A stretch of 64,000 nucleotides of DNA from Pelagibius sp. Alg239-R121 (GTDB taxonomy: Bacteria; Pseudomonadota; Alphaproteobacteria; Kiloniellales; Kiloniellaceae): positions 372,001 to 436,000 of the forward strand of contig NZ_CAMZOF010000006.1 of NCBI RefSeq assembly GCF_947331435.1, read 5' to 3'. The position numbers and the translations under genes are program-made. Below, one piece after another: positions 54,756-63,516 of the stretch. The notes below the pieces were generated by a model, which did no database searches, was not told the DNA's origin, and saw only the letters and a list, made by a program, of their open reading frames with translations. The first letter of the stretch is position 1; each line of letters begins with the position of its first letter.

Positions 54756-55015
54756 TTAATGACTTATGGAGATTAACTCACTTCTGGCCTGATGAGTTGT
54801 TCAGGTCTTTTTATCCATTGAACCAAAGCTATATGAATCGGCGTCCTGTCGCGCTTCGCCTCATGCCTTGTAAGCGCAGCTGCAACCCTTTATGCCTAGC
54901 AGCTTGTCTGCTGAAGGGAACTGCAGCGACCCGCCTTCTGATCCGGTTAAAACACAAGCCGGGATCGAAAGGGTTTCCATCCACATGAGCTTCTTATGAC
55001 ACGCGACGGCCCCTT
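54756..55015. other. Intergenic region after the parS-like site
   Basis: About 260 bases with no recognised gene before a small hypothetical gene. No DnaA-box cluster was seen, though this was only an eye search. Confidence 0.35.
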
Positions 55016-55270
55016 ATGAACACTGGCGGAATGATCGACGGAAAATCGCTACCGGAACTTCAGGCGCATCTCGAGCAGGTGAGTCAGGAAATGATCGGGC
55101 TCATCCGGACCTACGATCTGGATGCGACCTCACCGTTCGAGGTGATCAAAGTGGCGCGGGAAAAAATCGTAAATCAGGAAGATTACGTGCGTTTTCTGGA
55201 ACTTTCTCTGGAAGGACGCATCTTCGGTGAGGCTGCCGCCGCCGTGATGGATGCAGAAAAGAATTCTTAG
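55016..55270 (+). CDS. Small hypothetical protein
   Basis: An 84-residue acidic, helical protein (core LPELQAHLEQVSQEMIGLIRTYD, ending EAAAAVMDAEKNS). It has no signal peptide, membrane segment or family I recognise. The composition and lack of rare codons suggest a real gene. The ribosome-binding site is weak. Confidence 0.5.
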   Translation: MNTGGMIDGKSLPELQAHLEQVSQEMIGLIRTYDLDATSPFEVIKVAREKIVNQEDYVRFLELSLEGRIFGEAAAAVMDAEKNS

Positions 55271-55587
55271 CCGTAAGAATTGCCGCCTCTGAAACGGATT
55301 GCGTTTGTCGTTCCATTCGTGACTGAAGCGATTTTAACGTTGGAAGAATCGTTCATTTTTTCAATATATTATCGGCCGTTCTTTATCTCTTTAAATTGCG
55401 CGACAACGAGGGCTGCAGCGGCCAAAAGAGCCGTCGCCGTCGCTGCCATCCGGGCTGGCTTCGACCTGCTCGATCATAGGTTGAGAGGCGATAAGTCTAA
55501 AAAGCCATCCAGTAATCGCACATTAATGAAGCAGGTCCATAATTGTCCCCACTTTCATAACCTTAGAGGTTGGCAGAGGCGATCATC
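55271..55587. other. Intergenic region
   Basis: About 315 bases before the TPR lipoprotein gene. Short frames here are out of frame or overlap that gene. No RNA gene or repeat seen; likely promoter region. Confidence 0.35.
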
Positions 55588-58104
55588 ATGGGCCCACGAC
55601 TTCCGATCACGACTGCGTCAAAGATTTTCCTCACCGGCGCAGCGTTGCTGCTGCTTGGCGCTTGCACGAGCGTACCGGTTGAACCTGAAACCGGCGCGGC
55701 AGGACAGCAGGTGGGTTCCGCAAGGATCCTGGCGATCTGCGAGAAGCTCTCCACGAACAACGATACCCGGCTTGCGATCGGCCTGTGCGAAAAAGCGCAT
55801 GTGGAAGATCCGGACAACCCGGTCCCATTGCTGTTGCTCGGTGATATGCTTCAGCAACAGGGTGCGCTGGCTCAGGCCGGACGCGCCTACGGCATGGTAA
55901 TCGATCTGGAGCCTGACAATGTCGAGGCCCACTACGGCCTGGGTAAGGTTTTCCTGGCGCGTAACCAGTTCGAACTTGCGATCGAGCAGTTTGAAGTGGC
56001 CCGTGAACTCAACACCCGTGATCATCGCCTGTACAACGCGATTGGAGTGGTGCTGGACAATCTGGGTGATCATGTCGGCGCCCAAGCCCACTACAAGATC
56101 GGGCTCGAATTGGCGCCCAACAATCATGCTCTGCTGAAGAACATGACGCTGTCACGCCGGCTCGACAATACGGTGACCACGCCCGCAATCGGTCCTCGGC
56201 ATCAGGTTCAGCCGGCTCCCGCATCGCCGCTCAACGTTTCCCCCTCTGAAGCGATTCCCACGGTCGCACCGCAATCCAGTCCGCTGCAGAGTCCCCAGCC
56301 GCGCTCTCCGGGGCGGCTCGGACATGAGCCCCTCGCTCAGGTTCCCGCTGCCGGAACCGACAGCCCAATCGAAACCGTCGCGGTGAAAGAGGTTGCCGCG
56401 AAGTCGGCGCCAGTCCAGTCACCGCCTCCCCAACCAGCAATACCCCAACCGGAGCCGATTGCAGCCCTTGAGAAAAAATCAACTGTAGAACCGACCCCCG
56501 CGCGTCGTGCCGAGGATTCGTTATTCGCCGGGACCGATAGCGGTTATTTGGCTTACTACACGATCGGCAGGCCCGCGCAGAGTTCTTCTTACGTATCGCG
56601 CGGTGCCGGTGCAGAGGTCGTTCAGAAGGCAGAGGTGGTCCAGAGGGCAGAGATTGTCCGGAAGGAAGACCGTCAAACACCTGCGGCTTCCCATGTGACG
56701 TCCTCCGTCACTTCCCCTGAAACACCAAAAGAACCGGTGAAGGTGGCTGCAGCAGAATCAGTCCAGCGGATCGAAACCCAGAATCTCGAAGCCCAGAATC
56801 TCGAAGCCCAGAATCTTGAAGCCCAGAATCTTGAAGCCCAGGAGCTCGAGGCGGCGCCTGAGACCCGGAACGGTCCGAAGGCGATTGACGCCTCTTCCCC
56901 GGCCCCTGTACCGGCCCCGGCCCATGTCCAAGGCCCAGCCAAGCTGGCCGATGTTGAAACTGCCCCTGGTTCCATTCAGGTGACTGCGGCGCCGGCAGCA
57001 AAGGCGGCCCCGATCACCTTCCCGTCCCCCACACAGCAGACTCTCTCGGCCGAGGGGCCTAGGATCCTCGGGTCAGGTTTCAAAATGGTTCAGATTGAAC
57101 GGGAAGCCTTGGAAGCGCCGTCAACCCCGTCAAAGCAGCAGCTGCAGGTTGCCGATCTGCCGCATGGAGGCTTTAGGGCTGATGATCTTGAGGTCGAGGC
57201 TTTGGAATCGGAACCGAAGGAACTCGAGGTTTTTGAGTCGGAGACCCTGGGGTCTGGGTCTTCGAAGGCCGATGAATTGAAGAGCGATGAACTAAAGACA
57301 GGTGTTCCGCACAACGGGTCCAAAGCATCGCTTGGGAAATCGGTCAGCGTATCGCCGGCAGCTGCCGACAGAGTGGAGCAGATTGAGGCGGGCGTTGTCC
57401 CTGGAGACTCGAGGCACGCCTCTACGGGAACCACAATCCGTTACGAAACCGAAACGAATGACGGTTCCGATCGCCGGTACCCTGCCCGCCTCTTGTTGGC
57501 CTCGCTTCCCAAAGACGAAGAGATTGGTCGGCAGAGGAATCAAAAAAATGACCTGGCTCAGGTTCCTGCCGGAGCCGCAACTGGAGCACCCGCCCCGGCC
57601 CCTCTCTCGCTCCTGTCGACGCATATGAAAGAGGTGGACGTAACCCGGAACGATATGCCTGCCGCCGATCGCGTAGCGGTCCTTGCTGCCGTGGAAGCCG
57701 ACCAGCAGGTGCGGCCGTCACGCGCCACAAAAGTGCGCCGCAGGTTTGGACGCGAGCATGAGGAAGATCACGAGACCAGACAGTTCGAGGGTGAAGTCTG
57801 GGATCTCGTCGATGTCGTTAATCCCCTGCAGCATATTCCCGTGGTCGCAGCCATTTACCGCGACGTCACAGACGACGAAATAAAGCCTGCGGCCCGAATT
57901 GCCGGCGGGACTCTCTTTGGCGGTATTCTGGGATTCGCGTCGTCTCTTGTGGATTCCGTGGTTGAGGAGGCGTCCGGCCAGGATATCGGAGAGACGGCGA
58001 TCGCCGCCTTCTTCAACCCTGATGCCGACAGCACTGGGGAAGTAACCCTTGCCCAACGGGAGCGCGAGGCGGTGCTGCGTCAATGGCGCGAGTCGAACCG
58101 CTAG
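55588..58104 (+). CDS. Large TPR lipoprotein with low-complexity middle and conserved C-terminal domain
   Basis: An 838-residue predicted lipoprotein; lipobox LGAC puts the lipidated Cys at residue 26. TPR repeats fill about 45-200 (LLLGDMLQQQGALAQAGRAYGMVI, VEAHYGLGKVFLARNQFELAIEQF and following), like Tad/pilus-assembly TPR lipoproteins. Residues about 210-720 are Pro/Ala/Glu-rich and disordered, with five tandem five-residue units (QNLEA, last one QELEA). The end (about 735-838) is a separate conserved-looking block, WDLVDVVNPLQHIPVVAAIY and PAARIAGGTLFGGILGFASS, with a glycine-rich hydrophobic stretch. Start: ATG at 55588 preferred to TTG at 55570. Function unknown. Confidence 0.75.
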   Translation: MGPRLPITTASKIFLTGAALLLLGACTSVPVEPETGAAGQQVGSARILAICEKLSTNNDTRLAIGLCEKAHVEDPDNPVPLLLLGDMLQQQGALAQAGRAYGMVIDLEPDNVEAHYGLGKVFLARNQFELAIEQFEVARELNTRDHRLYNAIGVVLDNLGDHVGAQAHYKIGLELAPNNHALLKNMTLSRRLDNTVTTPAIGPRHQVQPAPASPLNVSPSEAIPTVAPQSSPLQSPQPRSPGRLGHEPLAQVPAAGTDSPIETVAVKEVAAKSAPVQSPPPQPAIPQPEPIAALEKKSTVEPTPARRAEDSLFAGTDSGYLAYYTIGRPAQSSSYVSRGAGAEVVQKAEVVQRAEIVRKEDRQTPAASHVTSSVTSPETPKEPVKVAAAESVQRIETQNLEAQNLEAQNLEAQNLEAQELEAAPETRNGPKAIDASSPAPVPAPAHVQGPAKLADVETAPGSIQVTAAPAAKAAPITFPSPTQQTLSAEGPRILGSGFKMVQIEREALEAPSTPSKQQLQVADLPHGGFRADDLEVEALESEPKELEVFESETLGSGSSKADELKSDELKTGVPHNGSKASLGKSVSVSPAAADRVEQIEAGVVPGDSRHASTGTTIRYETETNDGSDRRYPARLLLASLPKDEEIGRQRNQKNDLAQVPAGAATGAPAPAPLSLLSTHMKEVDVTRNDMPAADRVAVLAAVEADQQVRPSRATKVRRRFGREHEEDHETRQFEGEVWDLVDVVNPLQHIPVVAAIYRDVTDDEIKPAARIAGGTLFGGILGFASSLVDSVVEEASGQDIGETAIAAFFNPDADSTGEVTLAQREREAVLRQWRESNR
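56779..56853 (+). repeat. Five tandem 15-bp units inside the TPR lipoprotein gene
   Basis: Five 15-base units of the form CAG AAT CTC/CTT GAA GCC (the last varied) encode QNLEA four times then QELEA. Near-identical units indicate recent slippage expansion in a disordered region; copy number may vary between strains. Confidence 0.85.
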
Positions 58105-58236
58105 AAATATTGCTTTTGACAGAACGGTCCGGGAGCATCTTTTCCAGGCCCTGCAGTAAACCGTCTCTCTGATTTATCGGTCCAGCGATGGTCAAGTCCT
58201 ACGCGACAACGAGTATTGGCGCCGTTCAAACCTTGC

Positions 58237-59307
58237 TCAGGAATGACCTTCTTTAATTCTGTCTGCGATCAGCTTGGCAAAAGCGGAGGTTCCCAAGGCT
58301 CCGCCGAGGTCTGCGGTTCGCGAAGCCGGATCCGCCAGCGCTGCCTCGCAAGCGGTCTCTATCGCACTCGCAGCGTCATTGAAGCCTAAGTGATCCAGCA
58401 GCATGGCCGCCGAGCCTATCAGCGAGACGGGGTTGGCGCTGTCCTTGCCTGCCAGGTCTGGGGCCGATCCATGTTGGGCCTGAGCAGCGGCGTGCGTCGG
58501 ACCGGCATTAAGAGATGCCGCGAGCCCCAGCCCGCCAGAGAGCTCCGAGGCGAGATCAGACAGGATATCGCCGAACATGTTGGTGGTGACGATCACGTCA
58601 AATCGCGAGGGATCACGGACCAGCAGAGCCGCCGCCGCGTCCACAAGAATTTCTTCGTAGGCTATTTCCGGGTAATTCTCGGCGACCCGCCGTACTTCCC
58701 TCAGAAACAGGCCGTCCGATACCCGCATGACGTTGGCTTTGTGTATGGCGGCTACGCGTTGGCCTGGACGCTGGGCGGCGATCGAGAAAGCCTGCTCCGC
58801 AATGCGTCGCGAGGCCGTCACCGTGACCCGGCGTATGGCAAGTGCCGTATCTGGCGTGGGCATGAACTCGCCAGGGCCCAGGTGCATATTCCGATCCGCA
58901 TAAAAACCTTCGAGGTTTTCGCGTACGATGATCAGATCGATTGGGTTTGCAATGGGCGTCGGGACTCCCGGACGGCTGCGCGCCGGGCGAATGTTCGCAA
59001 AGAGATCCAATGCGGTGCGCAAGATCCCGGAGGGATTCACGCCTCCTTCGGCCAGCGGCGGGTAGGCATTGTGGGATACCGGTCCAAGAATTACGCCGTC
59101 CGCTTCCTGGGCAGCGTCAATCACGGATTGAGGAAGGGTCGTTCCGTGATCAGCAAGTGCGGTAAAACCTATATTCATTGAGTGAAGTGAAAGGTCTAAT
59201 CCGAATACTTCGGCGCTTGCCTTAACAACTTCGCTGGTGGCCCTGGCAATCTCGGGACCAATGCCGTCTCCGGGCAAAACGAGTATCGATTTTTCAGGCA
59301 CGCGCAC
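58237..59307 (-). CDS. Isocitrate/isopropylmalate dehydrogenase family protein
   Basis: An approximately 356-residue beta-decarboxylating dehydrogenase. Motifs: [11 protein letters not shown] start, substrate loop [30 protein letters not shown], catalytic lysine AIHKANVM, and metal aspartates [12 protein letters not shown]. Family members act on isocitrate, 3-isopropylmalate, homoisocitrate or tartrate. The cofactor region [25 protein letters not shown] suits NAD use. It is not beside leucine genes, so tartrate or a similar substrate is possible. Start is chosen at the GTG 59307 after TGAGGA; a GTG at 59340 is also open. Confidence 0.85.
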   Translation of the reverse strand: MRVPEKSILVLPGDGIGPEIARATSEVVKASAEVFGLDLSLHSMNIGFTALADHGTTLPQSVIDAAQEADGVILGPVSHNAYPPLAEGGVNPSGILRTALDLFANIRPARSRPGVPTPIANPIDLIIVRENLEGFYADRNMHLGPGEFMPTPDTALAIRRVTVTASRRIAEQAFSIAAQRPGQRVAAIHKANVMRVSDGLFLREVRRVAENYPEIAYEEILVDAAAALLVRDPSRFDVIVTTNMFGDILSDLASELSGGLGLAASLNAGPTHAAAQAQHGSAPDLAGKDSANPVSLIGSAAMLLDHLGFNDAASAIETACEAALADPASRTADLGGALGTSAFAKLIADRIKEGHS

Positions 59308-59470
59308 GGAATCCTCATTTGAATGCAGTGCCAACACCACACTCGCTATCGTTTCTCATTTTAGGTCGCACATCCTGGAACCGACACAGCCCAAAGGCGA
59401 TCAGGATTGGACGAAGCCCTGGCCCGGCGATTGTTCGCGCAGCCGCACTTCGACACTCACTGGATTTCTT

Positions 59471-60370
59471 TTAGACGACCGAACTCTGCACGGGTAGCAG
59501 AGGAATGTCCACGTTCGCACTGATGAGGGAATTCGTCATCAGAATTGGATGGTTGTTTTCGTCTCGCCAGAAGGTGCGCAGGCATTTATATCGGCTGCGC
59601 CGGTTTTCCCCGGTCGGACGCCGTATCCGCGCATCGATATGCTCGTATTGCGGCAATCCCGTCTGCCGCATCACGGCAAGCGCCTTCGCGACCCAGGCGC
59701 CATAACCGGAATCGAACTGCTGTTCGACCGGCAATCCGATGCCCTCATGGGGCCAGGCCGTTCCGTAAACGGTAAAGTCGTTCCCGATGAAGGTGAACTT
59801 TCCGCTGTCGTTCTTGTTGGCTGGTTCAATCAGCAGGGTCCGGGACAGAAGCCCGAATTCTCTGAGCAAAGGGATGGTCGTCGCGTTAAAGACACCCATC
59901 GACTCACGCCAGACCTTCAGCAGGTTACTCAGCCGGCGTGCCTCGGCACCCCTTTCGCTAAAGAGGATGTAAGGATCCTTCGCGGAGGCGAAAAACTCAT
60001 ATTTCCGCCGAAGCTGCTCCGCGGACTGCGCGATCTCCATGATACGCATGCTTGCTGACGCACCATCCGTGAGCCGCTCGTCATGCCAACCGTGGAACTC
60101 GTATTTGAGGACAACTGTCTTGAGTTTCGGGATCAGCAGCAGTGCACAGACCGCTGTGACCGCCTCATCAGCCATCTCCATGGCGCGGAAGGTCAGTTTG
60201 ATTTCTGCCCGCGACACAGAGTAATCAACGCCGATCCAGCCTTTTTCCCGAACCGCGTGATGGATAGCATCAAATTCAGTAGGCGCCTCTTCGTCCGACT
60301 GCCGGGCACCGTGACCCACCACTGGACAGCGCTTACCGTCATTGGTGATCAAAAAACTTTCTTTACGCAT
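59471..60370 (-). CDS. Hypothetical protein, possible PAS-like sensor domain
   Basis: A 299-residue soluble protein without a named family. The C-terminal half has a pattern like PAS-type sensory domains: GKFTFIGNDFTVYGTAWPHE, QQFDSGYGAWVAKAL and YKCLRTFWRDENNHPILMTNSLI. The N-terminal half is mixed alpha/beta with a helical linker (MRIMEIAQSAEQLRRKYEFF). No output domain is visible. It lies alone between the dehydrogenase and dioxygenase genes, all on the minus strand but widely spaced. Confidence 0.6.
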   Translation of the reverse strand: MRKESFLITNDGKRCPVVGHGARQSDEEAPTEFDAIHHAVREKGWIGVDYSVSRAEIKLTFRAMEMADEAVTAVCALLLIPKLKTVVLKYEFHGWHDERLTDGASASMRIMEIAQSAEQLRRKYEFFASAKDPYILFSERGAEARRLSNLLKVWRESMGVFNATTIPLLREFGLLSRTLLIEPANKNDSGKFTFIGNDFTVYGTAWPHEGIGLPVEQQFDSGYGAWVAKALAVMRQTGLPQYEHIDARIRRPTGENRRSRYKCLRTFWRDENNHPILMTNSLISANVDIPLLPVQSSVV

Positions 60371-60721
60371 CGCCGATGTACCAACCGCCTGTTTGACCGA
60401 AGTATAGAAACTTTAATCAACGGTTGCTAGGTCCTATTTATATCAACCAGAGAAATACAGATGGCTCTAGTTCATAACAACCATAGGAAGAATTGTATTC
60501 TTAATTCATTAAGCCGAACGACTACTTCAGTAATCTCCTGACACGACAAGAGCTTTAGTGTGTTTTTAGGATATTTTTTGGTTGCAAAGATTTGCTATTC
60601 ACCAGTCATTGGTTGTGTTTTGTTAGCTCTTTACGAGCTTCCACTTTTATTTGCGGTTGTCCGCCATTTCGAGGCGGCATCAATCTAACCGAAGGCACCG
60701 GTTCTGCTCTGATCCAAAAAA
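60371..60721. other. Intergenic region, nothing recognised
   Basis: About 350 AT-rich bases upstream of the hypothetical sensor gene and downstream of the dioxygenase gene. Two weak 5-bp hairpins (around 60665 and 60690) lack T-runs. No gene seen. Confidence 0.4.
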
Positions 60722-61633
60722 CTACACCTGGAGATTTACCAATGCCGTGCGCGCGGCATCCAGGCCGTCGGTGCCTTGCAATGAACAGCAGACGCTGGCC
60801 AGTGTGCGCGGCTGGTCGTAGGGCCAGGGTGTTCCCCGATGCAATGTCGCACGCTGATCCCAGAGCAAAACATCGCCAACTTTCCATTTGTGGGAATAGG
60901 TGAACTGCGGCTGTGTGCAAAAGGCCATCAACTCTTCGATCAGGCTTTTGCCCTCTGACTGAACCATGCCTTCCACCTGATACACATGCGAGGCGATATA
61001 CAGTGCTTCTTTGCCATTCACGGGATTGGCCCAAACAGCGGGCCAGCGCTGTGGCGGCCACTTGTTGAACATTGATTGTTGCGCAAGTTTTGGCGAAATC
61101 AATTCGCGCGAGCGCCTATAATTGTGGCCCAAAATTTTGCCCCGGATACATTCCCTCAAAGCTTCGGGCATGCCGGCCCAGGCGGCGCGGCTCGAGGCCA
61201 GTTCGGTTTCTCCGCCGGTTTCCGTGACAACTTTGGCTGCCAGAATATTGCACAGCGACGGAGTGGGCATGAATGTGGAATCAATATGCCACAACTGATT
61301 CGCCTTCAGATGCAGCGTATGCATGTCCATTTCGCCGGTTACGCGGCCGTCCGCGATTTGATTGCTGACTGGCGAGACCCCAAGCTCTTCGCCGGGCTTA
61401 CGGCTGTCGGCCATGCGGTCTTCAATTGGGCCGAACATTCTGGCCAGGCGCAGATGATCTTCTGCCGACAGCTCCTGATCACGAAACAGAAGGGCTGAAT
61501 GCTCTTCAAATAACGCCCGGAGTACCGGATACTCCTTGTCCTCCGCGATCTTTGACAGATTTAGGTCGTGCACCATAACCCCAAAAGTATCGGTCAATGG
61601 CGTTACCTTGAGGGAAGTCATATTGGGTCGCAT
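60722..61633 (-). CDS. TauD/TfdA family alpha-ketoglutarate dioxygenase
   Basis: A 303-residue Fe(II)/2-oxoglutarate oxygenase. Iron ligands are H116 and D118 (LWHIDST) and H265 (TLHRGTPW); R276 near QPRTLAS would bind 2-oxoglutarate. Related enzymes hydroxylate taurine, aryloxyacids or other sulfonates and ethers. It is divergent from a LysR regulator, which probably controls it in response to the substrate. Confidence 0.9.
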   Translation of the reverse strand: MRPNMTSLKVTPLTDTFGVMVHDLNLSKIAEDKEYPVLRALFEEHSALLFRDQELSAEDHLRLARMFGPIEDRMADSRKPGEELGVSPVSNQIADGRVTGEMDMHTLHLKANQLWHIDSTFMPTPSLCNILAAKVVTETGGETELASSRAAWAGMPEALRECIRGKILGHNYRRSRELISPKLAQQSMFNKWPPQRWPAVWANPVNGKEALYIASHVYQVEGMVQSEGKSLIEELMAFCTQPQFTYSHKWKVGDVLLWDQRATLHRGTPWPYDQPRTLASVCCSLQGTDGLDAARTALVNLQV

Positions 61634-61730
61634 TTGCTCGTCCGCGCATATGTGGATCTGCTGAAAGCTTAAGCAAAGAGAGCTGTCATATAAACTTGCT
61701 GTTTTTCTATCGGTTGCATAGCGTGAGCGT

Positions 61731-62675
61731 ATGCCATCCCGGTTTCATCGCGTTCGTCATTTGCTCACCACCCTACCGGTTCTCGAAGCCGCGGCGCGCA
61801 ATGGCAGCTTTACCCGTGCAGGTGATGAGCTTGGATTAAGCCAGCCCACTGTCAGCCGTCATATTGCCAATCTCGAGGCTGATCTGGGCGTGACTCTCTT
61901 CACGCGACAGCATAACCAGCTCACACTGACTCGTGAGGGACGTGCACTGGCAGATGCCATCGAATTGGGACTGTCGCATATCGACGCTGCAGCCCGGCAG
62001 GTGTCGATCACGCAAAAGCAGCTAGGTCTGACGCTGGCCTGTACACATAGTTTTGCTCATGGGTGGCTGTTACCGCGCTTTTCCAGCCTGAGACGCGCCA
62101 CCAATCAAGCTCCCATCCATCTGGTCGTATCTTACTGGCTGGAGGATGTGGACCTTGATGAGATCGACTTGGTCATCAGTTGGCGCACTCGCGGCTGGAC
62201 GGACTGGCCCCGCCTGGCCCTGTTTGACGAGGTCACATATCCTGTGTGTTCCGCCGCATTTCTGGCTCAACACCCCGGGATAAACTCGGGAGATAGCAAT
62301 CCTTCGCAATTGTCGCAGGCGCCACTCTTGAACTATGTCGAGCGAGACAGCGATTACGTCAGCTGGGAAAATTGGTTCAGCCATTTTGGCTGTTCATATG
62401 TCCAGGCGCCGGATGCTTATCGCTTTTCAAACTATCACTTCATGATTCAGGCGGCGATTGATGGTGAAGGAATCGCGCTCGGATGGCATCACCTGGTGGC
62501 AGACCAGATTGCTGCTGGAAGATTGTGCCGTGTTGGGCCCGCATACAAACATCGCAATGCAGCTTACACGCTGGAGTTCCGGGACGACCGGAGCGCGCCG
62601 GATCGCTTATCACCGGTGCTTGAGTGGTTTCGGGCCGAGGCTTCAAAAACACCGGAGATTTCCATCGACAGATAG
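61731..62675 (+). CDS. LysR family transcriptional regulator
   Basis: A 314-residue regulator. Winged-helix HTH at about 13-72 (LEAAARNGSFTRAGDELGLSQPTVSRHIANLE), linker helix, then a LysR substrate-binding domain (about 98-300). Divergent from the TauD-like dioxygenase with 97 bases between; a T-N11-A-type LysR site is expected but none was chosen by eye. Confidence 0.92.
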   Translation: MPSRFHRVRHLLTTLPVLEAAARNGSFTRAGDELGLSQPTVSRHIANLEADLGVTLFTRQHNQLTLTREGRALADAIELGLSHIDAAARQVSITQKQLGLTLACTHSFAHGWLLPRFSSLRRATNQAPIHLVVSYWLEDVDLDEIDLVISWRTRGWTDWPRLALFDEVTYPVCSAAFLAQHPGINSGDSNPSQLSQAPLLNYVERDSDYVSWENWFSHFGCSYVQAPDAYRFSNYHFMIQAAIDGEGIALGWHHLVADQIAAGRLCRVGPAYKHRNAAYTLEFRDDRSAPDRLSPVLEWFRAEASKTPEISIDR

Positions 62676-63112
62676 ATTTGTTCGAAAACTCGCCGATGCG
62701 GCCAAAGCGATTGGCCAGACAGTTCACGACTTGGGCCAAGTCGAACGGCAAAGCCAATAACCGCTTTTCTAACTCAATTTCTCGGAAAAAATCTCACCGC
62801 TGAGACACTATTGAAGAGTTGCGGGTCGGTCAGTCATAGACTGCCGGAATTCCCATTCCTGCTTTCCGGTGCGGCTTTTGTCTGCCGGCCGAAACCACCC
62901 CGCCCTAGCATTTATATTGAACTGCCCAACGACAGCCAGACTCTTCCCCGTCCTGACAGCGCCGTCGTTCTTACCTGATGCACAAGATTAGGGGGGGCTT
63001 GGCATCGCGAACCGCGCCTTGTCAGGACGAGAAAGTTTCCGACTGAATGTTTGGAGTGGAACTTTTTTATGTTCCGGATAGCGGTGCTACATGCCTTAAA
63101 GAAAAATAGAGC
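62676..63112. other. Intergenic region
   Basis: About 440 bases downstream of the LysR gene. No gene, RNA or repeat is recognised; G-runs near 62990 are not a clear terminator. Confidence 0.35.
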
Positions 63113-63241
63113 TTAGCGGGCCATAACCTCGAATGCCGTCACCCATCCAAAGGTCAGTACGAACAGGAAGAAGCAGAAGCTTCCAACGGCGGCAATGCTG
63201 CTGAGGAGCATGTCGAGATTTCTTGTTCGTTCTTGAATCAC
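63113..63241 (-). CDS. Small single-pass membrane protein (42 residues)
   Basis: A 42-residue ORF on the minus strand starting at GTG (63241), 6 bases after a strong GGAGGA ribosome-binding sequence. The product starts MIQERTRNLDMLLSS, has one hydrophobic helix (SIAAVGSFCFFLFVLTFGWV) and ends EVMAR. A short charged N-terminus and a single helix are typical of small inner-membrane regulators or complex subunits. No homologue is known to me. Confidence 0.6.
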   Translation of the reverse strand: MIQERTRNLDMLLSSIAAVGSFCFFLFVLTFGWVTAFEVMAR

Positions 63242-63516
63242 TGTAAGTCCTCCATCTGCGTCTTGTTGAAAGCAGGATAGGAGATAAGGATTCTTGAATC
63301 AAGAACAAAAAGAGAACATTAAGAAATCATATAAGGAACATAGCGTGTGATCGGTCTTGAACGAAGCGAGCAAGACCACGAGGGACTTCTAACCATATGA
63401 ATTAAAGGATGTTTCCCGCCTGTCACGAAACCGGCGAAAAGCGATCAAAGCGATTTTGCCAAGCGCGGCCCATCGGCAGCGCACTCTGTCGTGGAAAAAT
63501 CAGACCTAAAGAGAAA
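63242..63516. other. Intergenic region
   Basis: About 275 bases between the small membrane protein and the partial gene at the window end. It likely contains the promoter of the small gene. Nothing else recognised. Confidence 0.3.
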
